Shown here: piece by piece, positions 49,585-61,549 of the stretch
Layout of the letters: each line of letters opens with the position of its first letter
Position numbering within the stretch: the first letter of the stretch is position 1
NCBI GenBank assembly: GCA_027186245.1
Contig: CP114487.1
Coordinates: forward strand, 11,279,001 to 11,343,000
From: Coriaria nepalensis
Taxonomy: Eukaryota > Streptophyta > Magnoliopsida > Cucurbitales > Coriariaceae
DNA: 64,000 bases
Direction: 5' to 3'
Notes under the pieces: generated by a model
Database searches by the model: none
The model's input: the letters and a program-made list of their open reading frames with translations, nothing else
Told to the model about the DNA's origin: nothing
Made by a program: the position numbers and the translations under genes

Positions 49585-50244
49585 GTATGTCTAATAAACT
49601 CGATGGCTCAACAATCTTTTGGAAGTTATTATCCACTTTGCTCGATTGTTCGATTGCTTCTTTTGAATGAGCTATCGAGCAATCGAGATCAGAGGATAAA
49701 TATTTCAAAATCTATCTGTGAAACTTTTTGTATTGAACTCTAAAAGTTAGATCTTTTATTTTTTATCATAAAAGTTAGTATTTCATATTTGACCCTAAAG
49801 ATAAAACATTTCTATTAAATCCTTAATCATTCATCTTTGACCCTAAACATGAAACATTTCTATTGAAATTTAAGAGATAAATCTTTCATTATTGACCCTA
49901 GAGATTAGACCTTTCATCTTTAACTTTAAAGGTGAAGCCATTCTATTGGAACATAAATGTTAGATGTTTCGTCTTTGATCTTAAAGGTGAAACATTTTTA
50001 CTGACCCTAAAGGTTAAATCGTTTAACTTTGATCTTAAATGTTAGACTTTTCATCCATGACCATAAGAGTAAAATGTTTCTATCGAAACATAATGGTAAA
50101 ACCTTTTTATTGAAATCTAAAAGTTAGAGTTTTCATCTTTAACCCTAAAGGTGAAATCTTTTTATTGAAACTTAAATGTTGGACATGGTATCTATGACCT
50201 TAAATGCGAAACATTTCTATTAAAACATAAATGTTAGACATTTA
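49585..50244 (+). mobile_element. left arm of a foldback-like repeat element
   Basis: Begins with a segment containing CCACTTTGCTCGATTG and CTATCGAGCAATCGAG at about 49600-49692. It continues as a degenerate tandem array of 20-40 bp units made from TTTCATCTTTGACCCTAAA and GTGAAACATTTCTATTGAA words. The first segment is the reverse complement of sequences near 53425-53785. The array is cut at 50244 by the LTR-like insertion and resumes at 52301. Confidence 0.75.
50239..50244 (+). repeat. target-site duplication CATTTA, left copy
   Basis: CATTTA directly before the TG that opens the 2,050-bp insertion; the same six bases follow its terminal CA at 52295-52300. Removing the insert and one copy restores a normal repeat unit (GTTAGACATTTATCTTTGAC). 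Confidence 0.7.
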
Positions 50245-52294
50245 TGTTAGTCTATAAATAATTCATAAGCAGAAGCGGCAATTTAAATTTTTTTGAATAT
50301 AATCATAAATATGGATTAAACACATAGACATATACACCAAAATTGCTCATACAAATATATATTAAATAGAAAATACATAAAAGTATCAGGCAATTAATAA
50401 GATTAAGATATAAGAAAACTTACTAATTTTAATACAGAACCAAACATATCTCCTTGCTCCTTCATTATGGCCGAATTTAATGGGAAAACTAAAGTGCCCA
50501 AGTGTTCACCCTCTAATCATAATCTACACAATTCAATTCGCTCGATATATTTTCTACTATAAGATTCATCACATGATTCAAAGAGCTCGTGAAAATGAAT
50601 GGAAAATGTCTCACTTTTTCACTCTTAGGGATTTTGGTCAAGAGGCAATGACAAGCTATGATTTTTTGGGAAGCTATAATGGGGGTATTTATAATGCTTC
50701 ATTAGGTTTTAGGTTTCTTAAAAGTCAATTCGTTACTTCGACCTGATTACCTGTTAACCTGGTCAAAGGTTTTCTTAATCCGATTAAGGAAACAATAGGC
50801 TAAAACTCATTCATATGGTCGGCCATGTCATGGGCCTTTACCCCATATATTATAATCAACACTTTGATTAATTTAACATATGAAATCTAATTATCAAATT
50901 AACCTATTAACCTTTTACTGTCTAATTATTAATTATATATAGTTGTGATAGTTTTATAATTAAATAAATAATCATGATGTAAATTATTAATTTTTAATTT
51001 AATTAATATCGAGCTTAGTTGTGTTAGTAGAAATGCACGACATTAGATTTAATAAATTCATAATTTACCATTTAACCTTTATAGTCATATTGTAAGACAA
51101 ATTACAATTTAACCTCTAAAATCAAAATAGTTCGTTTGTCATATTCTCGTAGAAAACTTAATTGAGTTACATCCAAACTTTAATGTGTGTGACTGATTAG
51201 ATTCTACATCACGTTAGTAGGAGGATCTTATAACACTTTATGCTTTTATCTAATTTATAATTAGATTTGTTTAGCTTAAAATATATTTTAAAGTAAATAG
51301 TTAATTAAATCATCTCATAAATTAACTTAAACATTCAAGACAAGATTGACTTTTAACAAAGTGTCGAGGCTACTCAAAAGAAAAGAAATAAGCATCTTCC
51401 AAAAAAATTGTTGTTAACAACTGTACAATAACGATCATTTCATCTGACCAATGTTCCTATTCATCCTAAAGTATGATTTAATTATTAAACTATAATAGAC
51501 AAATCATATAAAGTATTATATTTTTAATGAACATACACAATAGATTTACTGAAATTCTTTTTATACCATACTACCTTATAAATATTTCATAGTTCAATAA
51601 AGTATACAGCTCATTGAACTTATTTTCCTTTAATACAAGAGTGATAAATTTCTTCCCGATCACTTACAATAGTTTATCTAAGTATCACGATTAGCTAGGG
51701 TTTAGAGGAATGATGTCAAAGTATAAAACACAGCTCATAAGATGTCATGGTGATTTGAGGTTTAAGAACCATGTGTAAAATAGTCACTAGATAATTCTCA
51801 TTAACAGTTAATATTATTAACATTGAGAATTATCTAAGTTTATGTTCGGTACCCTTAGTCTCTACAAACTATCCACATACTTATCCTGATGTTTTACTAA
51901 CATCAATAGTCATGAGAACAACCATCCTAAGCATTTTAGGAGATAATCTATGTAATTGTTTATCTAGATTATCAATATTCCTCTTAATAATCTTATGATT
52001 GAATAATTTGTAGCTTAGACTTTAAATATTTGCATCTCAACTACCATGATCTCTATCATAGTCTCAAGCGTATAACCTAAGATACTATACTTTATCATGA
52101 TATATAATAAATGAACATATACTATTAATTCCAACGTAATTAATAAACGTGATAAATGGATAAATGTCTTTACTATTATTAAATGAATAATAAATTATAA
52201 ACAATAATATCGGTAATATTTACAAAAAAGGTTACATCTCACAAAATACATATATTGAGTCTAACCTGATTGGCTTGATATGCATACATTTTCA
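50245..52294. mobile_element. 2,050-bp TG...CA insertion, candidate solo LTR, nested in the foldback array
   Basis: The segment starts TGTTAGTCTATAAATAATTC and ends TGCATACATTTTCA. It has the TG...CA ends of LTRs, is flanked by direct CATTTA repeats and interrupts the tandem array precisely. It contains no array units and no reverse transcriptase, integrase or gag motif. The open frame at 50480-50746 has no recognised domain. A solo LTR of a long-LTR retroelement is the simplest reading; a non-autonomous element of another class is possible. Orientation is unknown. Confidence 0.6.
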
Positions 52295-52300
52295 CATTTA

Positions 52301-53113
52301 TCTTTGACTAAAAAGGTTAGACCTCTCATATTTAATCTTAGATGTGAAACCTTTCTATTGAACCATAAAGGTTCGACATTTCATCTTTGACCCTAAATGT
52401 TAGGGCATAGGCTTTTGTTTTTTGTTTTTTCTTATTGTTTGATTTTTTTTATTAAAAAAAGAGATAGCATATTCATTTTCTGTGGTTTCCCTAATCAAAC
52501 TAGAAGTTACCAATGAACCATGCATAGCACTGAACGGAGATTGGCCCTCGAGTGCAAAGGCATCAGGGAGACCCATTCCCCTTCTTCAAACTCCGATTCG
52601 TATTATTCATAGATAAATCTCTGATCAACGATAGAACAAGATCCATTTTGTACCATAACACGGCGGATTGAGCAAAAATAAGTGGATGGTTAGAAACACT
52701 AAGATATGCAAAGGATTAGTAATGGAGATTTTGTAAATCATCCAAAAGTCAATTTTTGCAAAATGCATACTATAAAAAGAATAAGAATTAGAGCTTTAAG
52801 TTGGTAGAAATGTTCATGCAGTACTCCCCACGATTCCGAAACTTTTCATCTTTGACCATAAATGTTAGATCTTTCAACTTTGACCCTAGAGGTGAAACCT
52901 TTCTACTGAAACCTAAAGGTTAGACATTTCATCTTTAACCCTAAAAATTAGACCTTCCATCTTTAACCCTAAAAGTTAAATATTTCATCTTGGACTCTAA
53001 AGATGAAACCATTCTATTGAGTCATAATGTTAGACCTTTTATCTTTGATCATAATGGTTAGATCTTTTGTCTTTGATCTTAAAGTTTAAACCTTTCATCT
53101 TTGACCCTAAAGG
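52301..53113 (+). mobile_element. continuation of the left foldback arm, with a 440-bp unique insert
   Basis: Same orientation and units as 49710-50244 (GTTAGACATTTCATCTTTGA-type words). At about 52406-52845 the array is interrupted by unique sequence that could be captured DNA. The array reaches a turning point near 53113, where TTTCATCTT is followed, ten-odd bases later, by its mirror AAGATGAAA. Confidence 0.7.
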
Positions 53114-53960
53114 TTTAAGATGAAATATTTAGCCTTTAGGATTTAAGATGAAGGATCTAAGGTTTAAGATTTATATGAAAGGTTTAAATTTTATAGTATA
53201 AATTGAAATGTTTATGTTTTAAGATGAAAAATTTAAGGTTTATGGTTTAATATGAAAGGTTTAAGTTTTATGATTTAAATCAAAATATTTAAACTTTAGG
53301 GTTTAAGATGAAAGATTTAAACTTTAGGGCTTAAGAAGAAATATCCAACCTTTATAGTTCAAGACTAAAGGTTTGATACATTTAAGTTCAATAATGAAAT
53401 ATTGAAAATTTATGGTTCAAGAAAGTCTTTGTTTACTTTGCCCGATTGCACATCTTTGAACAACCATCGAGTAATCAGACAAAGTAGACATAAGCTTTCA
53501 AGTTTATGTCCTCTAAATCTGATTGCTCAATGACTCTTCTTTAAAAAACCATCGAGTGACTAGGCAAAGGTTCGAACTTTGCTCTATGGCTGCGCTTTCA
53601 ACCTTTATGATTTAAGACTAAAGGCTTGAACATTAGAGTTTGATAAAAATGTCTAATATTTAGGTTTAATGATGAAATATTTAACCATTATAATTTAAGA
53701 AAATATTTGTCATATAAACCCGATTGCTAGATGACTCATCTTTAAACAATCATCGAGCAACCAGGCAAAGTGGGCAGAGACTTTCAAACATCAAATGGAC
53801 ACATGGATAATAGTTTCATATATTATGAAACCATCAAATGGACACATAGATAATAAGGAGCTATCGAGCAATCAAACAAATGGACATAAACTTTCAACCA
53901 TCAAATGGACACATAGAGTAATGTTCTTTGAACCAACTCTAACAATCAAATGAATAATAG
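53114..53960 (-). mobile_element. right arm of the foldback-like element (inverted orientation)
   Basis: From here the array words appear as reverse complements (AAGATGAAATATTTAGCCTTT, then GGTTTAAGATGAAA). Three inverted copies of the left-end motif follow at about 53425-53500, 53515-53580 and 53695-53790 (ATCGAGCAACCAGGCAAAGT). The arm ends with short direct repeats of CATCAAATGGACACAT near 53791-53920. The right arm is shorter than the left one. Confidence 0.72.
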
Positions 53961-55328
53961 TTTCATATATTATAAAAATGTATAATAATTACAACTTCAT
54001 AACCATATATCTATAATAATTAGAACTCAAAAGTCAAATGTATAATAAATGATTATAAGCCACACAATAAAAGAAAAACAAAAATTTTAACTTAGGAATT
54101 AATTATCGATGGCTCGAAAAAGCCATCTAAATCTTAAAGAAAGTTTGAAAATGCCAAAAATTATACATATTATATGTTTACATTCCAATCAGGTAACCCC
54201 CTTCACAAAGTGCCCTTGCCATATGCAAGGAGCATCTGTTATTCAGACTTACTCTTTTTCTTCCATCACTCTCCAAATCTCTATGACAAACTGCCTCAAT
54301 CAAAAAGTAACGTTACGGTGAAAAATTAGGCATAAACTTAAGATCCAAATTCCATTCATTATATGATCTGCAAAAAGAAGGTAAACAGTACCATCCTCAA
54401 CTTCCCATTTAGCATATTGCAGTGATCACTGCACTCTCATATATGTGTAGAATTAGTAGCCAAACGCGTAAACCACTCGTCTTATGCATGCAATTAAAAT
54501 GCTTATGAAATAGGCATGAGAACTTTGGTTCTTCTTCCTGCCTATAAAATGGGATATGATGATGTATACAAGTAAGTAAAATGCCTTTTTATAAGTTCAT
54601 ATTATCGGCTCTAAGTTCATATTAAGGAAATAAAATTTTCCAGTTTATTTTGACGAGAGGAATGTAAATGTTGTCTCCCTTGTGTAGGACCGAAAGTCCT
54701 CGTAAAAAATGCCAAAAACCAATTAATATAAAAATATAGAATTATATGGTACCCTTCTTCTGTTCATGTCTCGCATTGCTTCTTTTTCTTCTCTCAGGCT
54801 TTCTGTCAAACATCTTGAGGGCAGTGATTTCTAGTTACCTGTCGGATCTGTCGGATCGTGCAATTTCCTTGGTCAAAAGCATAAATAAGAAAAGTGATGA
54901 GAAAGTAAAAGGTTCTATGAGTAAGAAAAAGAAGATAACATAAAACAGAGGAAATGAATTGAAGTCAAGAAAAGACGAAAAAGAAATGGGAAATCATACC
55001 GGGAAATGATGAGGATAGAGGTGAGGTGGAAGCAGGAGATGCTGACAGATAGGTCTTTTTGGTACTGTTTTGAGGTAAAACCAAAGAGAGAGATAGAGAC
55101 AGAGATCCAAAACGATCGAGATTATACTTTTTTTTTCTATTTAAAATTATCATCATTCAATATATCCAAATTTATTTAAATTCAGTAAATAAAAAAGGTC
55201 ATTAAAACTAATGACTTTAAAAATGGACCTAAATCCTAAATAAATGAGCCAATTGCCCTAATTATTTCATCGGATATCAAAAATAAATGATAAATAAATA
55301 AAAAACCTAATTTGTTGAGAAAACAAGA
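53961..55328. other. spacer
   Basis: AT-rich DNA without a recognised gene. The small plus-strand frames at 54109-54321 and 54746-54943 show no known motif. Confidence 0.45.
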
Positions 55329-56074
55329 CTATTTATAATCTTTATTTATAGAAATGAAGAGGCATACAACAGAAGGAACAGATGTCTGAAGAGATTGAGA
55401 TTCTACATTACATGATACATAACAATAGGGTTGCTGTGTAGAAGTTCCTAAAAAATTGGTACCTGAAACACTAGAACTTGGTTGAAAACAGCGAAAAAAA
55501 TTAAAAAAAGAACAACCCAAAATCAGAGGAAAGAGGGTTGTCATGGCATACTTGTATAATCTGCTGCCATGGCCAAAGCCCTTTGTACACAAAAGCACCA
55601 AATAATTCGAACCAACACAACAACAGCAAACCGAAAAGCTTAAGCTGATAGTGTAGAGACTTTGCAGTGTAGAACAGCTTCACCCAGAATGATATTAAGT
55701 GGTGAAAGCTAAAAATACAGCGGGTACTGCAAAAACCTCATCATTATTGCAATAAACAAACCAACGATATCTAGGACCCCGCATCATGATCTTGACGAAA
55801 ACTGGCCAGAGAGAGAATGACATCCCACTTAGTGGGAGCCAAAACACTTGTTAACAGACCTCCATGAAAGGTAATCTGCAAAAACAAGAGAAAAATAGCC
55901 ATATTCCCCCCCGGAAAAAGAAACCCAGATCCTAGACTAACAAGACCCACAAGCCAATGGACCCAAAAAACTACACCAAACTGCTCCTACTCGCTATTAC
56001 TTACTAAATTTCTGATCAATTTCTGATTAATTTCTGATTACTTGAATCGAACCAAACCCCACGCCTTTGTCTCA
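55329..56074 (-). promoter_or_regulatory. presumed long 3' untranslated region of the EBF gene
   Basis: About 0.7 kb downstream of the EBF stop has no coding signal. Read on the gene strand it has U-runs, for example the two seven-base T runs complementary to 55494-55500 and 55503-55509. EBF1/EBF2 mRNAs are known to have long 3' UTRs whose poly-U elements are used for EIN2-dependent translational repression in ethylene signalling. The extent here is inferred. Confidence 0.4.
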
Positions 56075-58248
56075 TTAGGAAAGGATGTCGCACCTCCAAA
56101 GCTGCTCCATAAGAAGGTCAATTTTTCCACTATTTATACCTTTGCAGTTTTGAAGATTCAATCCCACAAGCATCTCACCCAATTTCACCAAAGCAGGCAA
56201 GCTCTTCTCTGATACAAAAGAGCAACCGGAAATTGAAAGGATCTGAAGATTGAACTGATTGGCTTGAGCAAGGGCAAAGATCCCAAAGTCTGTAATGGCA
56301 CATTTAGACATGTCCAAATCATTAAGCAATGGGCAACTCTCTGCAATTGCTACCAAGCTTGCATCTGTGATCTTCCTACAACCATTGAGATTAAGTGTTT
56401 CTATAGTCCAACTATGATGGGCAATTATGGATGCAACAACCTTGTCCGTCAGATTCACACAACCACTGAGATTAACCTTCACCAAACTCAACTCACAGTT
56501 CTCAATCAGTGGGAAAAATCCGGAATCAGATATTCCCTCGAGCTCACCCAACTCGACATGCTTTAGCCGAGGGCAGAGCTTACCGAGCAAAGCCAAGCTT
56601 GTATTCCCGAACCCAGGGCAGTTGCGGATGGATAAGGATCGGAGAGATTTGCAACGAGGTACACATGAAGGTATTTTAGGGCATACATCCTTGATTCCCA
56701 AACAATTTACTAGAGAAAGGGCCTTCAATTTTGCACCACAGTTTAAAAGAGCACCGAAAAACCCAAACTGCGTGATTCCATGACACTCTTCCAATTGCAA
56801 GATCTCAAGCGATTTTGCTGCCTTGGCAAATAAGAGCAAGCCTGTGTTGGATAAAAGGGGACCATTGACTACGCAGAATTGTTTTAGATTAGGGCTTCCC
56901 TTTCCTAAAGCTTCAATACCAATATTGGTAACTCCATGACAGAACGTAATTGTGAGCGACTTCAATTTCTGTAGGCCATGACCATTGCCCATGACCCAGA
57001 AGCCCCTCTTGCTTATATTCACTAGGCCAGAGAGAAAGAGATCGGTGACAGACTTTCCATAGTGTCCAATAACAGCAAGAGACACATCAGTAATATTCAA
57101 ACCCTGAAGCTTCAACTTCTTTAGGACATAGGGGGTGGAAGATATCAATCCTACAATTCCTTTGTCCCCCACAAGAGAGCAATTTTTAATAGAAACAGAT
57201 TTTAAATTGGGACAGTACTTTCCAAGAGCTAGTAAACCTTCATCGCCAATTTTTGGACAAGACACTATTGTTATATCGGTAAGAGTAGGGCAATTCTTTG
57301 CTAGATCGAGCAAAGCCTTGTTGGAAATTGCAGGACACCGACAAAGATCAAGCTTCTCTAGCAAATGACAACCATTGGCAATCTGGCAGAGGCCTTCGTC
57401 TCCAATTGAAAAGAGATTCCATAGAGAGAGAACCTTAAGTGAAGGGCTCCCCTTGGCGATTGCTCTGAGACCAAGATCGGTAACTCTACGGTCATGATTG
57501 CTTCCACGGATCAGAAGCTTTCCCAAACCTCCTTGACATGCAGTTCCAACTGAAATAGCAGCAAGTCTTACATCTGTTGCTTTCTTCCCTCCTAAGTTCC
57601 GAGAAAGACAGCTTTGAACCTCAGCATCCGGGTGGTCTTTGACCACATTTTCGGTGGGTTTGTCATTAGGCTGTAAAAGTTGGGTTGTTGTGGGCCCATA
57701 GAGCTCGGCCCCACAGATGTTGCTTAAAAGCATAAGCCAACGCTTAGAAACACAAGCACTTGCGCTCCTTTCAGGTCCTCTAGGCAAACGTCTGAAGATT
57801 TCAAAGAGACATTCATCGGGAAGAACCTCAATAGAGACCTCCTCTTTTGGTTCAAGTAATTCTTCACTGAATATGAATGGATCACTGATGCGAGACCTCT
57901 TGCACGAAGGATAATTGACATCCACATTGTGACTAAGGGGCAAAAATAAGCTCGGTTCTTTGGGATTTGGGTATATTGAACCACTGGGGAAAAAATTGGC
58001 ATACCCTGAAACTGGAAACAAAGTACCTGAGTCAGAAGACAAAACTCTCCCAACGATCAGTTACTGTTATGCAACAAAAATATTCCACGAATTACACTGT
58101 AGTAAGAAATAAGTCAGTTTAAGGAGCACAGTTACTGAGATCAAGGAATTAGCAAACCGATGTTAATACTAAGCAAAATATAAGGGATTAGAAAGATATA
58201 AGCCAAACAATTCAACACCTTACCGGTAAAACTAAAGAGCTTTGACAT
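56075..58248 (-). CDS. EBF1: EIN3-binding F-box protein (EBF1/EBF2)
   Basis: F-box subunit of an SCF ubiquitin ligase that targets EIN3/EIL1 transcription factors for degradation, a brake on ethylene responses. Two exons: 58248-58224 (MSKLFSFT plus one base) and 58005-56075, giving 651 residues. The short first exon and the phase-1 junction follow the usual EBF structure. After SGSIYPNPKE and CKRSRISDPF, the F-box is at about residues 60-105 (SIEVLPDECLFEIFRRLPRG, ACVSKRWLMLLS). About eighteen Cys-rich LRRs follow (LEKLDLCRCPAISNKAL, LKSVSIKNCSLVGDKG, LETLNLNGCRKITDASL-type), ending INSGKIDLLMEQLWRCDILS. The open frame continues upstream of 58005 into the intron, but the TTTCAG acceptor and exon 1 match the family better. 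EBF1 and EBF2 cannot be told apart here. Confidence 0.95.
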
Positions 58249-60463
58249 GGAAACAGCTCCAAAAACCCAGGGAGGTCGAATCTGGAAAGATTTTCACCGA
58301 AAAACCCTCCAAAGAGAGCAAAAAGAAGAAAGGAAACAAAGATCAAGGCTGAAACCGAGAGCAATTGAGCTTGATTGCACGGATGCATGAGATATATGAG
58401 AGCTACAAAGTCATGGAAACCCTATTTGACTCGGGGGGAGGAAATGTGAGGAAAGAGGAAAAGCAAAGACGAAGAGAAGTATTTGGTAATCCAACTTGGT
58501 TTTTTTTTTAATTATTTTAATTATTTATTCCAATTTTAACGTTGATTCATTACGAAGCTTATTCAACTCCATTACCAGCGTTCACTTAATAAACTATAGG
58601 CCCATTAAACAAGCCCAACGTAAAAAAGGAAAAGAAAAAGGCCCAGAGCATGAGCCTCTTTCTAAAAGTTGTAAAGGCCCATCAATGTCGTGCAGCTTAT
58701 TTGATGTATAGTATATATATATAATATAGTTTATTTAACTTATATAAAAATATAGAATAAATCTCTCAATAATAAACTAGTCTAGGAAAAATATTACCTG
58801 ATTTGATTCTTAAGAGCATTTAACTCGAATATCTCGATGTAATTAGACTCTAGAGTAGAGGGTTGGTAGAGGACATAAATATTGGTCGTTGGGGTAGAGG
58901 AAAAGTGCAATAAAGATTACAAAAATAAAAGATAAATATAATGAAGTAAAATAAAGTCATATATTATATTATATAAATTTATTAAATATAAAAATTTAGT
59001 TTAATGAGTATTATCATCGTTGATTTTATTATAATTTTTTTAAAAGTTTTGGGGTAAGAAATTTAAATTTAGAAAAGATAAATATTTTATAAATAATGAA
59101 TCTTATAATTTTAATTGATAATATATATTTATTAAAATATAATTATAAATTATTTTTGATATTATAAAATTTGGTTTATAAATGATATAAATAAACTATT
59201 AGATAATAGAGATATTTAAAAATTATAATATATAATTAAAAATTTAAATTATCATAATAAAATTGATATCAAGAATCTCTTAAAATATCTGAAAGAAAAT
59301 AATATAATTTTATAAATGTCGATAAGATGATCGAAACCATCTTAAAAAATAATCAAGTTGCTAAAATTGAATACAATAATTCTACTACAAAGTATGTTTT
59401 GCGAAAATAAGGTTTTAAAATGACGATAAAATTAAATAATTTTTTATTATATATGAAAAAAATATATTATATTTACAAAAATTAGAGATAAAATTTAAAT
59501 TTAAATTAATTTTTTAAAAAGTAATTAATAATTATAAAATTTGTATAATTAAATTACATAAATTATTTATTTTATAAAATTATTAATTATTAATTTATCA
59601 AAATTCTCCTGAAATAAATAATTCCCTCCTCATTCGTGGCTTCGCCTTTTTCTTTTTCTTTTTTTTTTTTTTTTTTTGGTATCAAAAATTGAAGAGACGC
59701 GTTATATTATTTCGTATACGATAAATTAAAAAAAAAAAAAAAAAACATGTCATAATCTTTATTATCTTAAAAAAATGGTTAAAAATCATAATCAAATGAT
59801 AAATGTGTCTCGTAGAAAGCTAGGCAATTGACCAAATATTTGAGTCAGCCTCTAACTAAATGTACTAAAATGTTTTTAATGCAACCACCACTAAGGAAAC
59901 AGCAGGAAAAGTAGAAAGTAGGCATTTTGCCACACAGAGAACTCACGTCAACATTAAACACAGGAGGATGACAGGATTCATACAATTAGTATCGTCAATA
60001 ATTATATAGACAATGCATTGATTAACTTCCACCAACCATCTATCTACATACAAACAGATGTTCTTAGATGTAAAACAATCTGGGTCTTCTTTTTCATCTA
60101 CTGCTCTCTACTCTCTACCAAGCTGTAATAACTACCAGGCATGGATAGATCGAGCTTCTCCTTTTTCATCTTTCTTTTTTTCTTCTTCTCGATCTTCTCG
60201 ATCTTCTCGATCTTCTCTTCTAGTATAAAGGGAAATTTGCCCTATAAACTTTAGCACCTACATTAGCAATTAGCACGTAAAAGCTCACGTAGTTATCAGC
60301 AGACAGTACAAAAGCAAAAAGTTTTGTGTGCACCATTCTTTAATATTTCTGGTTGCTACGAAGCTATATAGCATAGTATTTATATCTCATGAGCATACAG
60401 TTGAAGACTTTTAGTTTAATGCTTTTTACCCACTTTAGATTTTTCCCTCCACCGACAAATTCG
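58249..60463. other. spacer between EBF and SHN genes
   Basis: EBF promoter and leader to about 58500, then AT-rich DNA with A/T homopolymers (a T run near 59660-59680 and an A run near 59729-59745). A 10-bp repeat lies at 60184-60217. No gene recognised. Confidence 0.5.
60184..60217 (+). repeat. 10-bp tandem repeat (TTCTCGATCT unit)
   Basis: Three to four consecutive TTCTCGATCT units in the SHN promoter region, about 400 bases before its ATG. Confidence 0.85.
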
Positions 60464-60470
60464 TATAAAA
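60464..60470 (+). promoter_or_regulatory. TATA box of the SHN gene
   Basis: TATAAAA 155 bases upstream of the ATG, followed by a CT-rich leader. Confidence 0.65.
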
Positions 60471-60618
60471 GTCCTATATCTTCCTCTATCTATTAAGCAT
60501 TGAACTCTCCTTGTAATATATATTTCTCATCCGTCTTCTCCATTTCCCTCGTACTGACGCCCTCTCTTCTGCAACTCTCTCTTCCTCTCTCTCCTCTTTC
60601 ACTTTCTCTCTCTGAAAA

Positions 60619-61549
60619 ATGGTTCATTCAAGGAAGTTTAGAGGTGTCAGACAACGTCAGTGGGGCTCTTGGGTGTCAGAGATTCGACACCCTTTACTGT
60701 AAGCAACCATTTCCCCACTTCCGTAGCTAATTCTTGATATTTTCTACAATCTTTATATATATATATATATATACATATATATAAGTTTGTGATCGCATTC
60801 TTTAAGAATGTATATATGTTCAGTTCAGGTGTTCTAAAACCAGTCGTAGCATGCATGCAAGACCTCGGCTTGATTACCTAGTAACGCTTTTTTTTTTCTT
60901 TATTTAAAATCATGTGTATTTTTAAATAATATCCAGGAAGAGGAGGGTTTGGCTGGGTACATTTGAGACAGCAGAGGCAGCTGCAAGAGCATATGATCAA
61001 GCATCGATCTTGATGAACGGTCAAAATGCCAAGACTAATTTTCCCAATTCGAAGAATCAACCACATGATCATGATGATCAGCATCATCATCACTATCGTC
61101 TTCCAGGTGGAGGAGATCATGATAAAGTCAGATCATCATCATTAGAGAATGGATCCTCGCCGCCATTGATGTCCGCGAAGGAGCTTTCAGAGCTGCTCAA
61201 CACAAAGCTTAAGAAATGCTGCAAAGACCCTTCTCCTTCTCTTACCTGTTTGAGGCTCGACAGTGACAACTCTCATATCGGAGTCTGGCAGAAGCGGGCC
61301 GGTGCCCGTGCCAGCTCTAACTGGGTCATGCGAATCGAGCTCGGAACGAAAAAGATGATGAGTCATCGTGATGAATTAGGCGATTCGTCCGTGGAGGATG
61401 CTACGTCGTCGTTCTTACCAGGAGTGGCAGATGAAAATAATACTAACGCAGTACAGACAGAATCTGGAAATATTGAGATGGACGAAGAGGACAGAGTTGC
61501 GTTGCAGATGATCGAGGAATTGCTTAACTGGAATGAATCATCCTCTTAA
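60619..61549 (+). CDS. SHN: AP2/ERF transcription factor of the SHINE/WIN1 clade
   Basis: Nuclear DNA-binding protein of ERF group V (SHN1-3), activators of cutin, wax and surface-related genes. Exons 60619-60698 and 60937-61549 give 230 residues; the intron sits inside the AP2 domain after HPLL, as in SHN genes. The AP2 domain covers about residues 5-62 ([47 protein letters not shown]). Two SHN-specific motifs follow: [20 protein letters not shown] with TCLRLD, and [20 protein letters not shown]. The C-terminus is [14 protein letters not shown] His-rich linker ([16 protein letters not shown]) follows the AP2 domain. The AP2 domain differs from the clade consensus at several positions (RQRQW for [17 protein letters not shown] for YDEAAVLMSGRN). 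The intron holds a (TA)n run at about 60751-60785. Confidence 0.94.

Noticed and set aside
50480..50746. 88-residue frame inside the LTR-like insertion
   Set aside because: No gag, protease, integrase or RT motif; frame length is compatible with chance.
54746..54943. 65-residue plus-strand frame with a hydrophobic start
   Set aside because: Looks like a short membrane peptide but has no known motif, promoter or conserved neighbour.
59660..59745. T run followed by an A run as a possible inverted repeat or MITE end
   Set aside because: Simple homopolymers only; no terminal motif or target duplication visible.
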